Assembly: GCA_941918925.1 (NCBI GenBank)
Contig: OW799236.1
Coordinates: forward strand, 81,122,213-81,186,212
Reading direction: 5' to 3'
Length of the DNA: 64,000 nt
DNA from: Phyto melanocephala
Taxonomy: Eukaryota > Arthropoda > Insecta > Diptera > Rhinophoridae
Under the pieces are notes generated by a model, which saw only the letters and a program-made list of their open reading frames with translations, did no database searches and was not told the origin of the DNA. A program made the position numbers and the translations under genes. Below, in pieces: positions 48,810 through 59,169 of the stretch (position 1 is its first letter; each line of letters begins with the position of its first letter).

Positions 48810-49905
48810 AAGTGGGCGTTAAAGTAGGCGTGTCAATAACGTTTCTGCTAATAAATACAACTTAGATATTTCAATATAGCCCTTTATTTTCCCAAAAATA
48901 GAGAAATTACATGAATTTAAGATAAACCGTTGGGAGGTAGGCGTTAAAGTGAGCGCGTCACCTTAACTTTTTGGCACAACAATTACATTGATTAGAAGGA
49001 TATACGTATCAAATTTTATCATCATACATCTAATTTTGGCGGTTTTATGAGCTTTTAAATTTCATTAACCGTAGATAACGTAAAAAGTGGGCGTTATAGT
49101 AGGCGTGTTTATGAGCTTTTAAATTTCATTAACGGTAGATAACGTGAAAAGTGGGCATTATAGTAGGCGTGTCAAAGTTAGTTTTGCCAATGAGTACAAC
49201 TTAGATGTTTATTATAGCCCTTTATTATTCCAAAATCTTTATTAATAGAGAAATTATATGAATTTTAGGTACAACGTTATATGGGAGGTGGGCGTAAAAG
49301 TGGGCGTGTCACCTCAATTTTCTGACACAGTAATGACATTGCCTAGGGGTATATACGTGGCAAATTTTATCATCATACCTCTCATTTTGGCGGTTTTATG
49401 AGCTTTTAAATTTCATTAACGGTAGATAACGTGAAAAGTGGGCGCTATAGTAGGCGTGTCAAAGTTATTTTTGCGAATGAGTACAACTTAGGTGTTTCAA
49501 TATAGCCCTTTATTATTCCAAAATCTTTATTAATAGAAAAATTATATGAATTTTAGATAAAACGTTATATGTGAGGTGGGCGTAAAAGTGGACGTGGCAC
49601 CTTAATTTTCTGGCACGGTAATGACATTGCCTAGAAGGATAGACGTAGCGAATTGTATCATCATACCTCTCATTTTGGCGGTTTTATGAGCTTTTAAATT
49701 TCATTAACGGTAGATAACGTAAAAAGTGGGCGTTATAGTAGGCGTGTCAAAGTTAATTTTGCGAATGAGTACAACTGAGGTGTTTCAATATAGCCCTTTG
49801 TTATTCCAAAATCTTTATTAATAGAGAAATAATATGAATTTTAGGTAAAACGTTATATTGGAGGTGGGCGTAAAAGTGGGCGTGGCACATTGATTTCTTG
49901 TTACA
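48810..49905 (-). repeat. 288-bp tandem units plus a 64-bp duplication inside family A element
   Basis: GTGGGC..TATAGTAGGCGTGT begins at 49087, 49151, 49438 and 49726 (a related, more diverged start is near 48810). The full units between 49151 and 49726 are 287-288 bp; the 64-bp step between 49087 and 49151 is a partial duplication of TTATGAGCTTTTAAATTTCA plus flanks. Each unit carries CCCTTTATTATTCCAAAATC and GGGAGGTGGGCGTAAAAGTG. Confidence 0.8.
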
Positions 49906-50301
49906 AAAAAGCGTCTCACCAAACAGCAAAGTGTGCTAAATTTCAGGGTCGTACATCCAATTTTGTTGCTTTTATGACGTTTTTGTTTATAAATATACCG
50001 AAAAATACACTGTGCGGTATAAATTTTCGTACATTTTGATCGATTACTCCTCTCCTAATAAATAGATTTAGATAATTTGTGGGGAAAAAGAAAGATTCTG
50101 GCCCCCTAGCTTTTTCGGTGCGACCTCTATCGTGCTTTCAACAGACGGACAGACGGACGGACATAGCTAGATCGTCATCAAATCAAACCTTGATTCAGAA
50201 TATATATACTTTATGGGGTCTAAAATGGATATTTCGATGTGTTACAAACGGAATGACAAAATGAATATACCCCCACCATTTTTTTGTTGGCGGGTATAAA
50301 A

Positions 50302-51740
50302 ATGAAAAAATAGTGTAAACATAATGGCAGGAAATTAGTTAAAAGAAGCTTTCCTTTACTCACAACTGTATGTATGTGTTTATACACACACACATGCTCG
50401 TATTTACTTAGAAGCACAGTCTAAGATTTTTATCAGTTAGATAAACTTTACGTTTTGTTGTTGTATTTTGTTACCTTACCATTTCAATATAAAAGTTTAA
50501 GGATTTTTAACTAGCCTTGTGTTGTTAAAGTCATTTTAAGGCATTTTTCGTGGTGACCTATATTATATGTGGATACACAAGTTTGTAGCATGAAGTAGTA
50601 TTTACCTAGAAATAAGCGCGGATCTAGCTTACGCATTTAGGGGGGACTTTTTATTAAAGTATATGATAAACTTTGGTTTCCCTACTGGATCTGCGCTTGC
50701 CGAAAACCTAACAAGGCCCATATATTTCTAAGGGTTAAACTACTATGACGAATGCAATTAACGTAGATAGACGTATCTGAGGTATGCGTGTGTGAGTTTG
50801 AGGGTTTGATATGCCCCAACTACAGAATTTTATTTTTTGGTTAAGAATGCACAAGATGTAATATACTATATGAGTAAAGTTTTCAATAGGGCGGGGCGTT
50901 TAAATTCTCTAACGTATTTTAAATACCAAATCACTATGAATACATTAAGTGTTCAAAAATACATACAAATGACAAAATTTATTTATTTAAATGGTTGCTT
51001 TATTCGGGCAATGTTTCCCGAAATATAGTGCGATCAATGCATAGTAAAAAAGTTTGTACTCGGAGTGATTTTAGGGCTGGTGGTGTCATACAGAATGGCA
51101 TCGTTAGGCCTCTCAAACGAATAAAAAAATATAAGATTTTCGCGCATTGAAAATAAGTGCGATTTTTTATTTTCAGTATAATACGGCAAATTTTCTTTTT
51201 AAATATGTTACTTATAACGGGAATTAGTAGACGAATAAATATTCGATTGATTAATCAAATATTTTTGTAGGGCAATTACTCCAGCAAACTTAATGGCAAT
51301 TTACGTAAATAGAAAAATTCGAATAATTTTTGTCGAATAATCGAAATAAACGAATTGAAAGTATAGCTTTGCAATCAATTTTTTTTTATAGATTTTTCAA
51401 AAACCACGAGATAGTAATTTAAAACTTTTGATAAAATTAAACAACTGTTTCAGGCCACTTTATGTGGCTGTTAAAACTGAAGTAGAGATTTAGCAAAATT
51501 GATAGAGTTTGAAGTTAATATCAATATTAATTAAATCTTTATAAATAAATTAGTTCCCCAATTAACGTCTAAAATAAAAAAATGACGTATAGAATCTCTC
51601 AATAAAAAAATGAGAGCAAATAATTTTTGTTAAACAAGACATTAAATCTTCATAACAATAATAAAAATATCATGTGATTAATGGTCAATAGAGTTTTTTT
51701 TGACAGATCACTCATGACTCATATAAAACGGATTTACAAT
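50302..51740. other. A+T-rich stretch, no supported feature
   Basis: No domain-bearing frame. Around 51240-51360 there is a cluster of ATTCGA/TCGAAT words (CGAATAAATATTCGATTGAT, AAATTCGAATAATTTTTGTC), possibly a decayed inverted structure, not delimited. Confidence 0.4.
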
Positions 51741-51744
51741 TTTT

Positions 51745-52115
51745 GTAAGTTATCAATTGGCAAGTCAACATTGAAGGACTTACACCACAAGAGCATCTCT
51801 AAATTGTTCAGTTGTATTACAAAAACTAGCGTTCTGTAAGAAATGCTATTTATGCAATTCGGGGAACTTATGGTGTGCATAATCGACCAATTAAAGTCAT
51901 TACCGCAAATACTATTTCCCAATTTGAGTCACCGTTTACATTAGTGGATCATACTCGACCGGTTAGATCACATACAACACGAAGTGAAGCAAATATAGCA
52001 ACTGTAACTAAGATTGTACACATAGATCGTGACGAATAGATTTGTCGTCCCCCGTTCTCAGAAGCTTGGCTTCTCATATTCAAAAACTTGGTTTATTTAA
52101 CGTAATGATCTTACA
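51745..52115 (+). pseudogene. Mariner transposase relic, N-terminal domain
   Basis: A plus-strand frame reads VRNAIYAIRGTYGVHNRPIK, then VITANTISQFESPFTLVDHT, RPVRSHTTRSEANIATVTKI. In mariner transposases the matching stretch is the second helix-turn-helix (YRALRGTYG.HNRP...I..IV.KFE..GSV.D) followed by RP...RS.ENIA.V. Then come a stop and shifted frames with PPFSEAWLLIF. No DDE part is present. It is better preserved in this domain than the other mariner relics in the window. Confidence 0.75.
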
Positions 52116-52241
52116 ACGTTCAAAATTGAACTTGAACAATAAATGAAGCCAGGCCATTTTAACAAGACGCGAACGTGCCATATAGCTTCTGAACAGTAGA
52201 CTTGATTTTTGTTATGCACTTAATTTAACATTTTATTGTGG

Positions 52242-52564
52242 TAATTAAAAAATAAATATTTTTTTTAAATTTATTTTTATTTTTTTTTGTTGTATATTTA
52301 TTTTATTTATTTTTTTTTAATTTTTTTTTTAATTTTTTTTTTAAATTTTTTTTCAAATTTTTTTTATTTATTTTAATTTTTTTTAACATACAAACGTTAA
52401 TTTTTAATTTCACAATGGGATGTTTTTATATATGTATGTTTTTTATATGTATGTACGTATTTCATATGGGATGGATGGTGATACAAACTACTGTTTTTGC
52501 ATGACTACACGTTGTGAAGGGTATATAAGATTCGGCACGGCCGAATATAGCGCTCTTAATTGTT
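52242..52564 (+). mobile_element. DINE-1-like family B, 3' half (first of tandem pair)
   Basis: It has the T-run tract, then AACATACAAACGTTAATTTT, CACAATGGGATGTTTTTATA, TGCATGACTACACGTTGTGA, the hairpin ATTCGGCACGGCCGAAT and CTCTTAATTGTT. The head is absent. It is joined directly to a second copy of the same half. Confidence 0.85.
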
Positions 52565-52942
52565 TTATATATTTTTTTTAAATTTTTTTTTATTTTTTAT
52601 TTAATATATTATTTATATTTTTATTATTTTTTTTTTTAATTTTTTTTTATATTTATTGTTTATATTTTAATTATTTTTTTCTTAAATTTTTTTTTAATTT
52701 TTTTTTTAATTTTTTTTTTAAATTTTTTTTCAAATTTTTTTTATTTATTTTAATTTTTTTTAACATACAAACGTTAAATTTTTAATTTCACAATGGGATG
52801 TTTTTATATATGTATGTTTTTTATATGTATGTACGTATTTCATATGGGATGAATGGTGATACAAACTACTGTTATTGCATGACTACACGTTGTGAAGGGT
52901 ATATAAGATTCGGCATGGCCGAATATAGCACTCTTACTTGTT
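52565..52942 (+). mobile_element. DINE-1-like family B, 3' half (second of tandem pair)
   Basis: Same content as the preceding entry and almost identical over the non-T-run part (differences such as GGATGGATGG/GGATGAATGG and GGCACGG/GGCATGG). Ends CTCTTACTTGTT. Head-to-tail arrangement without intervening host DNA. Confidence 0.85.
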
Positions 52943-54580
52943 TTTGTATATCCTTAATTTGTGTTCGACTTTTATAGGTAAAACTAAGAAAAGAAGAAAA
53001 AAATTGGAAAGTCTTTTTAATGAGATCTCGACTTGAAATACTTTTGGTTAGTATATAAAATTTCCGTGTTAGTTTAGCAAATGTAATTGAAGTGATTTAG
53101 TGGCCAAGCTATAAAGGAAATATAATTGAAACCACTCAATTAAAATCAATAAAAACTATTGGTTTATGGACAAAAGAGAATTGTAATTTCTTTTTATTTT
53201 ATATTTAATGGCAAGAAGTGAGATGCTTACCTTATTAGTGGAATATTCGTCAGATTAATAGACAGTAGTGCTGGTATATGATATGAGTAGTAAAATTCAA
53301 TTTTATTTTCTTTTGTAGACTACCTACAGACTACCTCAGCATAAAGGTTGAATAGCAAAAGAATTTTAATTTTTATATTCAGGTTTTAGAATTTCTTTTA
53401 ATTTTCTTTTATTAAATTTACTTTTGGTCAAAAGTTTTTTAAGTAGATTTTCAAATATATATAATTATTAATTAATTTTTGTTAAACTAATTTTCTTATA
53501 TATATTTATATATATTTTTTTTTATCTTTTTATAAATACTTTTTAAATTTTTGGCTGTCAAACGTACTTTGGACAAGACTATTTGCCAACTTCTTTTATG
53601 AGCGTTATCCATTTATCCCTTATTTATCCTCCAGGTGTTATTTATAAATTCTAAAAAAAACAAATATATATACGAAAACTTATTACATTTTAAAATCCTA
53701 TGGTACCTTTTGCCCCACCCTGTACCAATTTTCATGGCTTAAGTCTTATTTAGTTTCCTCTACCTTTTTCTACTTTTAATTTTTCTATGTTTAGTTTCCT
53801 TTTGTTCTATTATCAAGATTATTTTACGGTCACCTTTTATATTTTAGTTCTTTTGTTTGGTTTTGGGTTGCCCAAAATAAAAGGTCTTTTTTCTTGGCCT
53901 TTTATTTAATCTTTTAAAAGATACATATTTATTTTCCTTTGCTATTTCGGAATATACGCACACTTTCATGCATATTTTCTTTGTATATTCATTAGTAGAG
54001 TATTATTTTCCTTTTTGGTTGGTTACACTTTTTTTCTGTTTATTCATTAGATAAGCTAAGAAATTTTGATACTTTAGGTATTTAGTAGAAAAAAAAATAT
54101 AAAAAAAAATTTTATTTAAAAAGAGAAACATAAAAGTTAAAGTTGAAAAGTCAGATTTATACTTAAATATTCAGAATTAATTCCTTATTTTATGATTAAA
54201 ATTCTAGAGAGGAGACAAAAATTCAATAACATTAACAATGTTAAAGCTCAAAGTTCTACAAGAGCTTTAGAGCATTTTGTGTTTGTTATTGCTTTTTTTA
54301 TTGTTATTAAAATATGGTTATTACGTGTTTATATTTAGTAGGCAATTTAAGTAGGAACAAAATATTCTTTTATCTTAATTAAGTGTTTTATTGTAAATTT
54401 TAATGTTTAAGTAATGCAGAACAAAAATTGTTTACAACTGTAACAAGATATGAGATGATTTGCATATTAAGGCAAAGGTTACATTTTTAAATTGGAAATG
54501 TTGTTTTTACAGTTTTTAAAGAAAAGTAAGAGTGTAATGATTTTGGTTCGTGCTCTGGAAAGAAATATGGCTTTTCAAAT
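52943..54580. other. A+T-rich, T-biased stretch, no supported feature
   Basis: Dominated by T-rich words with scattered TTTTCCTTTT runs. No gene or repeat was recognised. Confidence 0.4.
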
Positions 54581-54584
54581 TATT

Positions 54585-54940
54585 GAAACTCGAAATTTCA
54601 TTGGTCAATGGAAATTACTACAGGGAGATGATCATAAATGGCGGAAAATTAATGATTTAGATGTAGAGAATATGTGGTTTTAACAGGCTGGTTCCACAAA
54701 ATTCACAAACACAATTCAGAATTCGGATTTATACAGTTAAGTAGACCGGACAATTGTCTTTTTTTTCCATTTATTCCTTATGGTTCAGATGTGCTGTTTT
54801 TTAAAATCGAAAGTATACAGCAATTATCCCACAACAGTTCATGTGTTTAAAATAACATTATTAAGCCGATATTAACCATTGACAACAGTTTATTAAAAAA
54901 CATTATTGAGAATTTTTGTTAATGATTCTGAGCTCTGACG
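54585..54940 (+). pseudogene. Probable mariner transposase relic, C-terminal half
   Basis: The end of a 63-residue frame (54492-54683) reads LDVENMWF, then after its stop QAGSTKFT: in mariners this is LDVDDMWFQQDGATCHT, holding the second catalytic Asp, here Ala. About 70 codons later DNSLLKNIIENF matches the C-terminal P..LL.NV.ENF block. The third-Asp block between them is not readable. The spacing is right, but similarity is limited to two short blocks. Confidence 0.5.
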
Positions 54941-54944
54941 AGCC

Positions 54945-55293
54945 AGTTATTTTTAATAAACTAAAATAAATATATATTTAATAGCTCGAAAAATAAGCTA
55001 TTTTTTTGTATAAATTATGCCTCAAATTACCAAACATTTTTGTAATGACAATATTTTTTTCCATTTTTCGAAAATATGGGAAAATTTTAGAAAAATTCGG
55101 GATACCCTCAACATAGTATTTCTTACCGTTTATATTAATAATGGAATTCTTTATGGTTAGTTTATTTATAATTAGTCTGTACAATTCGGCCTTTTGATGG
55201 GTTTATCATTCTATTGGCATATGCCAGTTCTACGGCAAATGAAAAAATTCCATTGTAATCAAGATTGCAATACCTTGTTACCCTGCAAAGATA
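54945..55293. other. A+T-rich stretch, no supported feature
   Basis: Nothing was recognised between the mariner relic and the Helitron 5' end. Confidence 0.4.
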
Positions 55294-55527
55294 TCTATAT
55301 AATAAAAGTAAGACTCTGTCTGTCTGTGTGTGTGTGTTAGCTATAGACTCCGAAACTGTAAAGCCGATCGTACTCAAACTTTGGTAAGTTGTTTTACATA
55401 TTACTGGGAGTGTTTATGTGTGGTAAAAAGTGAGCAGTACCACGCCCATAAAAAATAAGTTATAATTTATAGCTACTTGAGCTAGACTGATTTTTTTGAA
55501 ACTGCACACATATTAAGCTATCATGAC

Positions 55528-55947
55528 AACCAGTGTGATTACAAACCAGTGTAATTACAGGTCATACGGAGTTGAGAACTCATCTAGCTCGCATGAGCTT
55601 ATCTGAGGAGACAACATGTAGAGCTTGCGAGGAAGAGGATGAGACTCTGGTACACTACCTCTGTCATTGTCCTGCGTTTGGGCATATTATGCGCGAAAAC
55701 TTTACAGTGGATACTATGCCGAACTTAGAATACCTGGGGAACTCGAACTGGAGATCCATAAGGCTTTACATTGAGGGGACTGGGTTCTTGGACTAGTCCG
55801 TCATTTATGGGAAATTATGTTTATGGTTTTTGTTTGGGAATTTCGTTTTCCATATGGAGCGCCCAACATGCCAACTGGGCATAAGTGCATACCTGTCATG
55901 GGTTTGGACTTTTATACCCCTCCTTTCAACCTAACCTAACCTAACCT
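55528..55947 (+). mobile_element. LINE 3' fragment nested in Helitron, AACCT tail
   Basis: The insert is flanked by AAGCTATCATGAC (55515-55527) and AAGCTGTAATGAC (55948-55960), a 13-bp target duplication with two differences that lies within a 121-bp Helitron unit. The 3' end is TTTCAACCTAACCTAACCTA, four AACCT repeats. The 5' end has a small tandem duplication (ACCAGTGT.ATTACA twice). It contains the C-terminal coding part listed next. Confidence 0.8.
55563..55796 (+). pseudogene. LINE ORF2 C-terminal Cys/His module
   Basis: The frame runs from about 55563 through HTELRTHLARMSLSEETTCR and ACEEEDETLVHYLCHCPAFG to a natural-looking stop at 55795 (ending EGTGFLD). The pattern GH/HT.LR.HL.RM....C.AC..E.ET..H.LC.CPA is the conserved end of ORF2 in I/R1-type non-LTR retrotransposons, a putative nucleic-acid-binding zinc module after RNase H. 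All Cys and His positions are intact, unlike the relics at 33920 and 35360. The ATG at 55572 is internal to the original protein; everything upstream was lost by 5' truncation. Confidence 0.8.
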
Positions 55948-56386
55948 AAGCTGTAATGACTATATCATTTCGTGATTAGAAAAATGGGCAGGGCCATGCC
56001 CATAAAAAAAAGTTATAATTTTCAGGTACTTGTAATAGACCGATTTCTTTTGTAGCTTTGCACACATATTGAGCTTTCATGAGTATACAATTTCGATATG
56101 AGAAAAGTGGGTAGTGTCACGCCCATAAAAGATAGTTTTAATTTTCAGCTACTTTAACTTCACCGATTTTTCTGAAACTTTGCACACATATTGAGCTGTC
56201 ATGACTATACAGTTTTCTTGATTAGAAAAATGGGCAGTGCCACGCCCATAAAAAAAGCTATAATTTTTATCTTCTTGCACTTGACCGATTTTTTTTTTTA
56301 ACTTTGCACACATTTTGAGCTGTCATGAGTATATAATTTCGTAATTAGAATAGTGGGCGGTGCCGGCCCCATTAAAAATATGTTAT

Positions 56387-56671
56387 TATTTCAAGCTATT
56401 TCCACGCATTCCAATGGTTCCCACCGAATTGCCTTTCAACTTCAAGCGACTACAGTTTCCAGTTCGCCTTGCCTTCGCTATTACCATCAACAAAGCACAA
56501 GGACAATCTCTGCGTGTTGCAGCATTGAATTTGTAAAGTTCATATTTTTCACATGGCCAGCTGTACGTCGCATGCACCAGAGTGGGAACACCAAAAAATT
56601 TGTTCATTTTCACAGCAAAAAGAAAAACCAAAAATATTGTATGCCCACTTACATTAAAATAAAAAGCAATA
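56387..56671 (+). pseudogene. Helitron RepHel protein, helicase C-terminal segment
   Basis: The plus-strand frame reads PRIPMVPTELPFNFKRLQFP, then VRLAFAITINKAQGQSL, a stop at 56513-56515 (Leu-Asn-Leu-stop), and continues in the same frame with YFSHGQLYVACTRVGTPKNL and KTKNIV. These are the last conserved blocks of the PIF1-like helicase domain of Helitron transposases (AF.MTINKAQGQS, FSHGQLYVA.SRV), motifs V and VI included. The Rep nuclease and the first helicase motifs are absent; the coding segment joins directly to a 121-bp repeat upstream. The single in-frame stop and otherwise clean frame suggest moderate age. An overlapping 122-residue frame (56353-56721) is a shadow in another frame. 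Confidence 0.9.
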
Positions 56672-56712
56672 AAATATTATTTTTAATATATTCAATTAAA
56701 ATTCAGTATGTA

Positions 56713-57655
56713 AGTATATAGTTCTCATATGAGCGTTTTTAAAGTCCCTTAATATGCAATATGTGACAAAAAAAAAATTAATTTGCATGGGATCAACTGG
56801 TGATGAAGTGATTAAATTTTTTTAAAACACTTATGATTTTAACATAAGCGTGTCATTGGAGATCATGTCTTTATATGAGTATATTTATATGCTCTCCATT
56901 CTAATAAGTGCATAGAATTCATGATCATTTGGTAAAAGTCATCCGATGTTTGATGAGTTGATTATGTTTGTTTAAATGTATTCTTTAAGATATTTTGCAT
57001 GATGTTGCATTCACTTTTAATCACATCACTTATGACAAATTTTTTTGCATGTAGGGAGTAATTTCAAATAATTCCTTTAACACAATCTATTTTAAAGTCT
57101 TGAGAATGATATTCGCTTTGCACTACTTCCTTTTTTTTTTTTGCTGATTACATGATTTGTCATAATGTCTTTTAAAGGCTTTGAGAGTTGCTTGACTGTT
57201 GACGTAAAGAGTGACCTATGTACACCTTGACAAATGCTCCACAATAAAATTCGTTGCTCTCTAGATGGTCAATATCCTGATGATATACAATCGAATTTTT
57301 AGAAAATTTAGTTTTTGATGCAGAGCAATAGATCTAGCAGGTGTATTAAGCTTGCAGAAAGAAAATACTGACATTTTTTTCTAGATGTTAGATTTTAGAA
57401 TTTTTTTCGCTCTTCTGTAAATTTAATTGCGTTAAAGTCAAAAATTCATTTTGAGTGAAAGAAACGGTACACGAGTTTGGTAAAAAACATTTTTATAACC
57501 AGGAAAACAAATAACAAAAAAGAAAACATAAATTGTTTCTCATAATGCAAAATTCATAATAGAAGTTTGTTAAAAATACTTGATTGTACTGGCGATATTG
57601 ACGATTTTTATAAAAAGTGGGATGAATAAAACTGTTGATTCTGCCGAAAACCTTA
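56713..57655. other. A+T-rich stretch, no supported feature
   Basis: No domain, RNA or element boundary was recognised. Confidence 0.4.
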
Positions 57656-58323
57656 TCTTAATACCCTTCACCTGTGAAGTCAAGGGTTTATATAATTTTG
57701 TCATTCCGTTTGTATTTTCTACAATATTTATTTTGATCCCATAAAGTTTATATTATAAGGTGAATATGTATGCACAATAATGAAATAAGAAGGTGTTTTC
57801 TTTATATTGGGTATACAATGCACAATTTTTCCATTTTTTTTAACCTGATTTTTTCAAATGTTCCAAAGGAAGCATTAGAGAAATCCTTTAAGCCGTTCTC
57901 TAGTAAAAGCTGAAATTGTATATCAAAATAGATTTTTAATTAGACATACCAAACCTACTTTTGAAAAATTTATTATATTATAAAGGTTATCCTTGTAATT
58001 ACAAAAGCTGTGATGTGGTTATCTTGGTAATAGTATGATAGTCATAAGAGAATTTGTATATAACGATAAAATACGATAAAGTATGATATGATAAAAATAA
58101 GTTATAGTAAGTTATAGTGAACTCCCTTAATACATTGCCTTTTGCTAACCAAACGGACAACGAATGTTTTGGAATTCTCATTTGGTTTATTCATAACTAT
58201 GTATAAGTGAACTAACTTAGAATGTAGTAAAGGCGGTTCAAACAAGACAAGAATTAGCCCAACTTTGTGTTACGTGAGTAATATCAACCAAGGACTTCGA
58301 ATTAATATTTGAGTGCCATTTCA

Positions 58324-58402
58324 CACAGCGGCTTCGGCTGGCTGTTTTCCCACAGCGGCTTCGGCTGACTGTTTTGCCACAGCGGATTCGGCTGACTGTT
58401 TC
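58324..58402 (+). repeat. 27-bp direct repeat, 3 units, within the LTR
   Basis: CACAGCGGCTTCGGCTG.CTG begins at 58324, 58351 and 58378. The third unit has one change (GGATTCGG). Exact 27-bp spacing. Confidence 0.9.
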
Positions 58403-58408
58403 GTTAAG

Positions 58409-58540
58409 GTAGAAATAAGACGATTGTAGTATTTTACGAAGCGTAACAATAAGACGATTGTAGTATTTTACGAAGCGTAGAAATAAGGCGATTGTAGTAT
58501 TTTACGAAACGTAGAAATAAGGCGATTGTAGTATTGTAAG
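58409..58540 (+). repeat. 34-bp direct repeat, 4 units, within the LTR
   Basis: GTAGAAATAAG.CGATTGTAGT begins at 58409, 58443, 58477 and 58511. Exact 34-bp spacing with a few substitutions. Adjacent to the 27-bp array. Confidence 0.9.
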
Positions 58541-58559
58541 AATTAACCATAATCCTGTG

Positions 58560-58850
58560 CACGGAGTGAGTTCGTCCCTTCAGAGTTACCGATCTTATTC
58601 ATCGGCCAACTCACAACTCATCACCGCTACCGACCCTGTTCACCGAGTGAGTTCGCCACCTCACAGTTACCGATCATATTCACCGGGCGACTTACGAATC
58701 AGCACCGTTACCAATCCTGTTCGCCGTTGCCGATCTTCTTCAACGAACGATTCTAACCGTTACCGATCCTGTTCGCCGTTACCGAGCGACTTACGATACC
58801 TTATTATAACTGATCCTGCTGCAGAACGATTCTAGCCGTTGCCGATCCAG
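58560..58850 (+). repeat. Diffuse GTTACCGATCCTGTTC-type repeats within the LTR
   Basis: Variants of GTTACCGATC.TGTTC.CCG recur at irregular spacing (GAGTTACCGATCTTATTCAT, CGCTACCGACCCTGTTCACC, CAGTTACCGATCATATTCAC, CGTTACCAATCCTGTTCGCC and others). They are possible repeated regulatory sites in the LTR. Confidence 0.7.
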
Positions 58851-59169
58851 CTCCTCCAGCAACTCCCGACATATCACCATTGCTGCAAGTAACATTGCCG
58901 TTGTACTTAATATTTTTTATATATAAATCGAAACGTATAAATAAAGTGAATTCTATTATCAACCCCGAATAAGGGTAAATATCTTTTATTATACTTGGAT
59001 ACGTGAGTTGACCTTGGACACGACTGAACTACCTCAGCCTTTGACAAAACCACGTTACAAAGCAACAAACAAATTATCAGCAAAATCCGTCGAGCCATTC
59101 CAAATTTAGGCATTTGCAGACATGCGACTACGCCCACTTTTCTTAATTTTGTAACTTAATATGATTCTT

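Larger units (their letters stand above)
48028..50301 (-). mobile_element. DINE-1-like family A element with expanded interior
   Basis: The 3' end lies at the left (AACAAGTAAGAGCAC, hairpin TTCGGCTGTGCCGAA) and the 5' head at the right (GACGGACAGACGGACGGACA, ATATATACTTTATGGGGTC, GGCGGGTATAAAAA). A nested mariner occupies 48173-48757. The interior is enlarged by tandem 288-bp units (separate entry). Part of the head, between the CTTTCTTAT and AAAACCGTG segments of other copies, is deleted. Confidence 0.87.
55294..56710 (+). mobile_element. Helitron with helicase remnant, 3' end lost
   Basis: Starts TCTATATAATAAAAGTAA after an A, followed by TGTGTGTGTGTGTTAGCTAT and CCGATCG.ACTCAAACTTTGG as in the copy at 44101. 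It carries at least five of the 121-bp units (cores near 55431, 55983, 56106, 56229, 56351), then a helicase C-terminal coding segment, then ATTCAATTAAAATTCAG, which aligns with 45029 in the other copy. Similarity stops at about 56710, so the CTAG end is missing. A LINE fragment is nested at 55528-55947. Confidence 0.82.
58009..59059 (+). mobile_element. Solo LTR of a retrotransposon
   Basis: The 1051-bp segment starts TGTGATGTGG and ends CACGTTACA, so it has TG...CA ends with a short inverted match (TGTGA/TTACA). AAGC lies on both sides (58005-58008, 59060-59063), a 4-bp target duplication as made by many Ty3/Gypsy-type elements. A polyadenylation signal AATAAA is at 58940-58945. No internal coding region, primer site or second LTR is present, as expected after recombination between two LTRs. 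Composition is richer in G+C than the surroundings at 58320-58900. The 92-residue frame at 58557-58835 is Ser/Arg-rich because of internal repeats and is not taken as a gene. Strand is set by AATAAA and is tentative. Confidence 0.7.
57660..59165 (+). mobile_element. DINE-like family C element interrupted by an LTR
   Basis: The 5' end TACCCTTCACCTGTGAAGTC with AAGGGTTTATATAATT forms the terminal hairpin typical of DINE-like heads, followed by TTGTCATTCCGTTTGTATTT and CCCATAAAGTTTATATT. Family C body segments follow (GGTTATCCTTGTAATTACAA; AATCCGTCGAGCCATTC; ACTACGCCCACTTTTCTTAA). The body is split at 58008/59060 by a solo LTR. The 3' end is not clear. Confidence 0.65.

Noticed and set aside
58557..58835. 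92-residue Ser/Arg-rich frame that might be an SR-like or toxin-like peptide
   Set aside because: It lies wholly in a solo LTR and its repeats are DNA-level repeats of GTTACCGATC.
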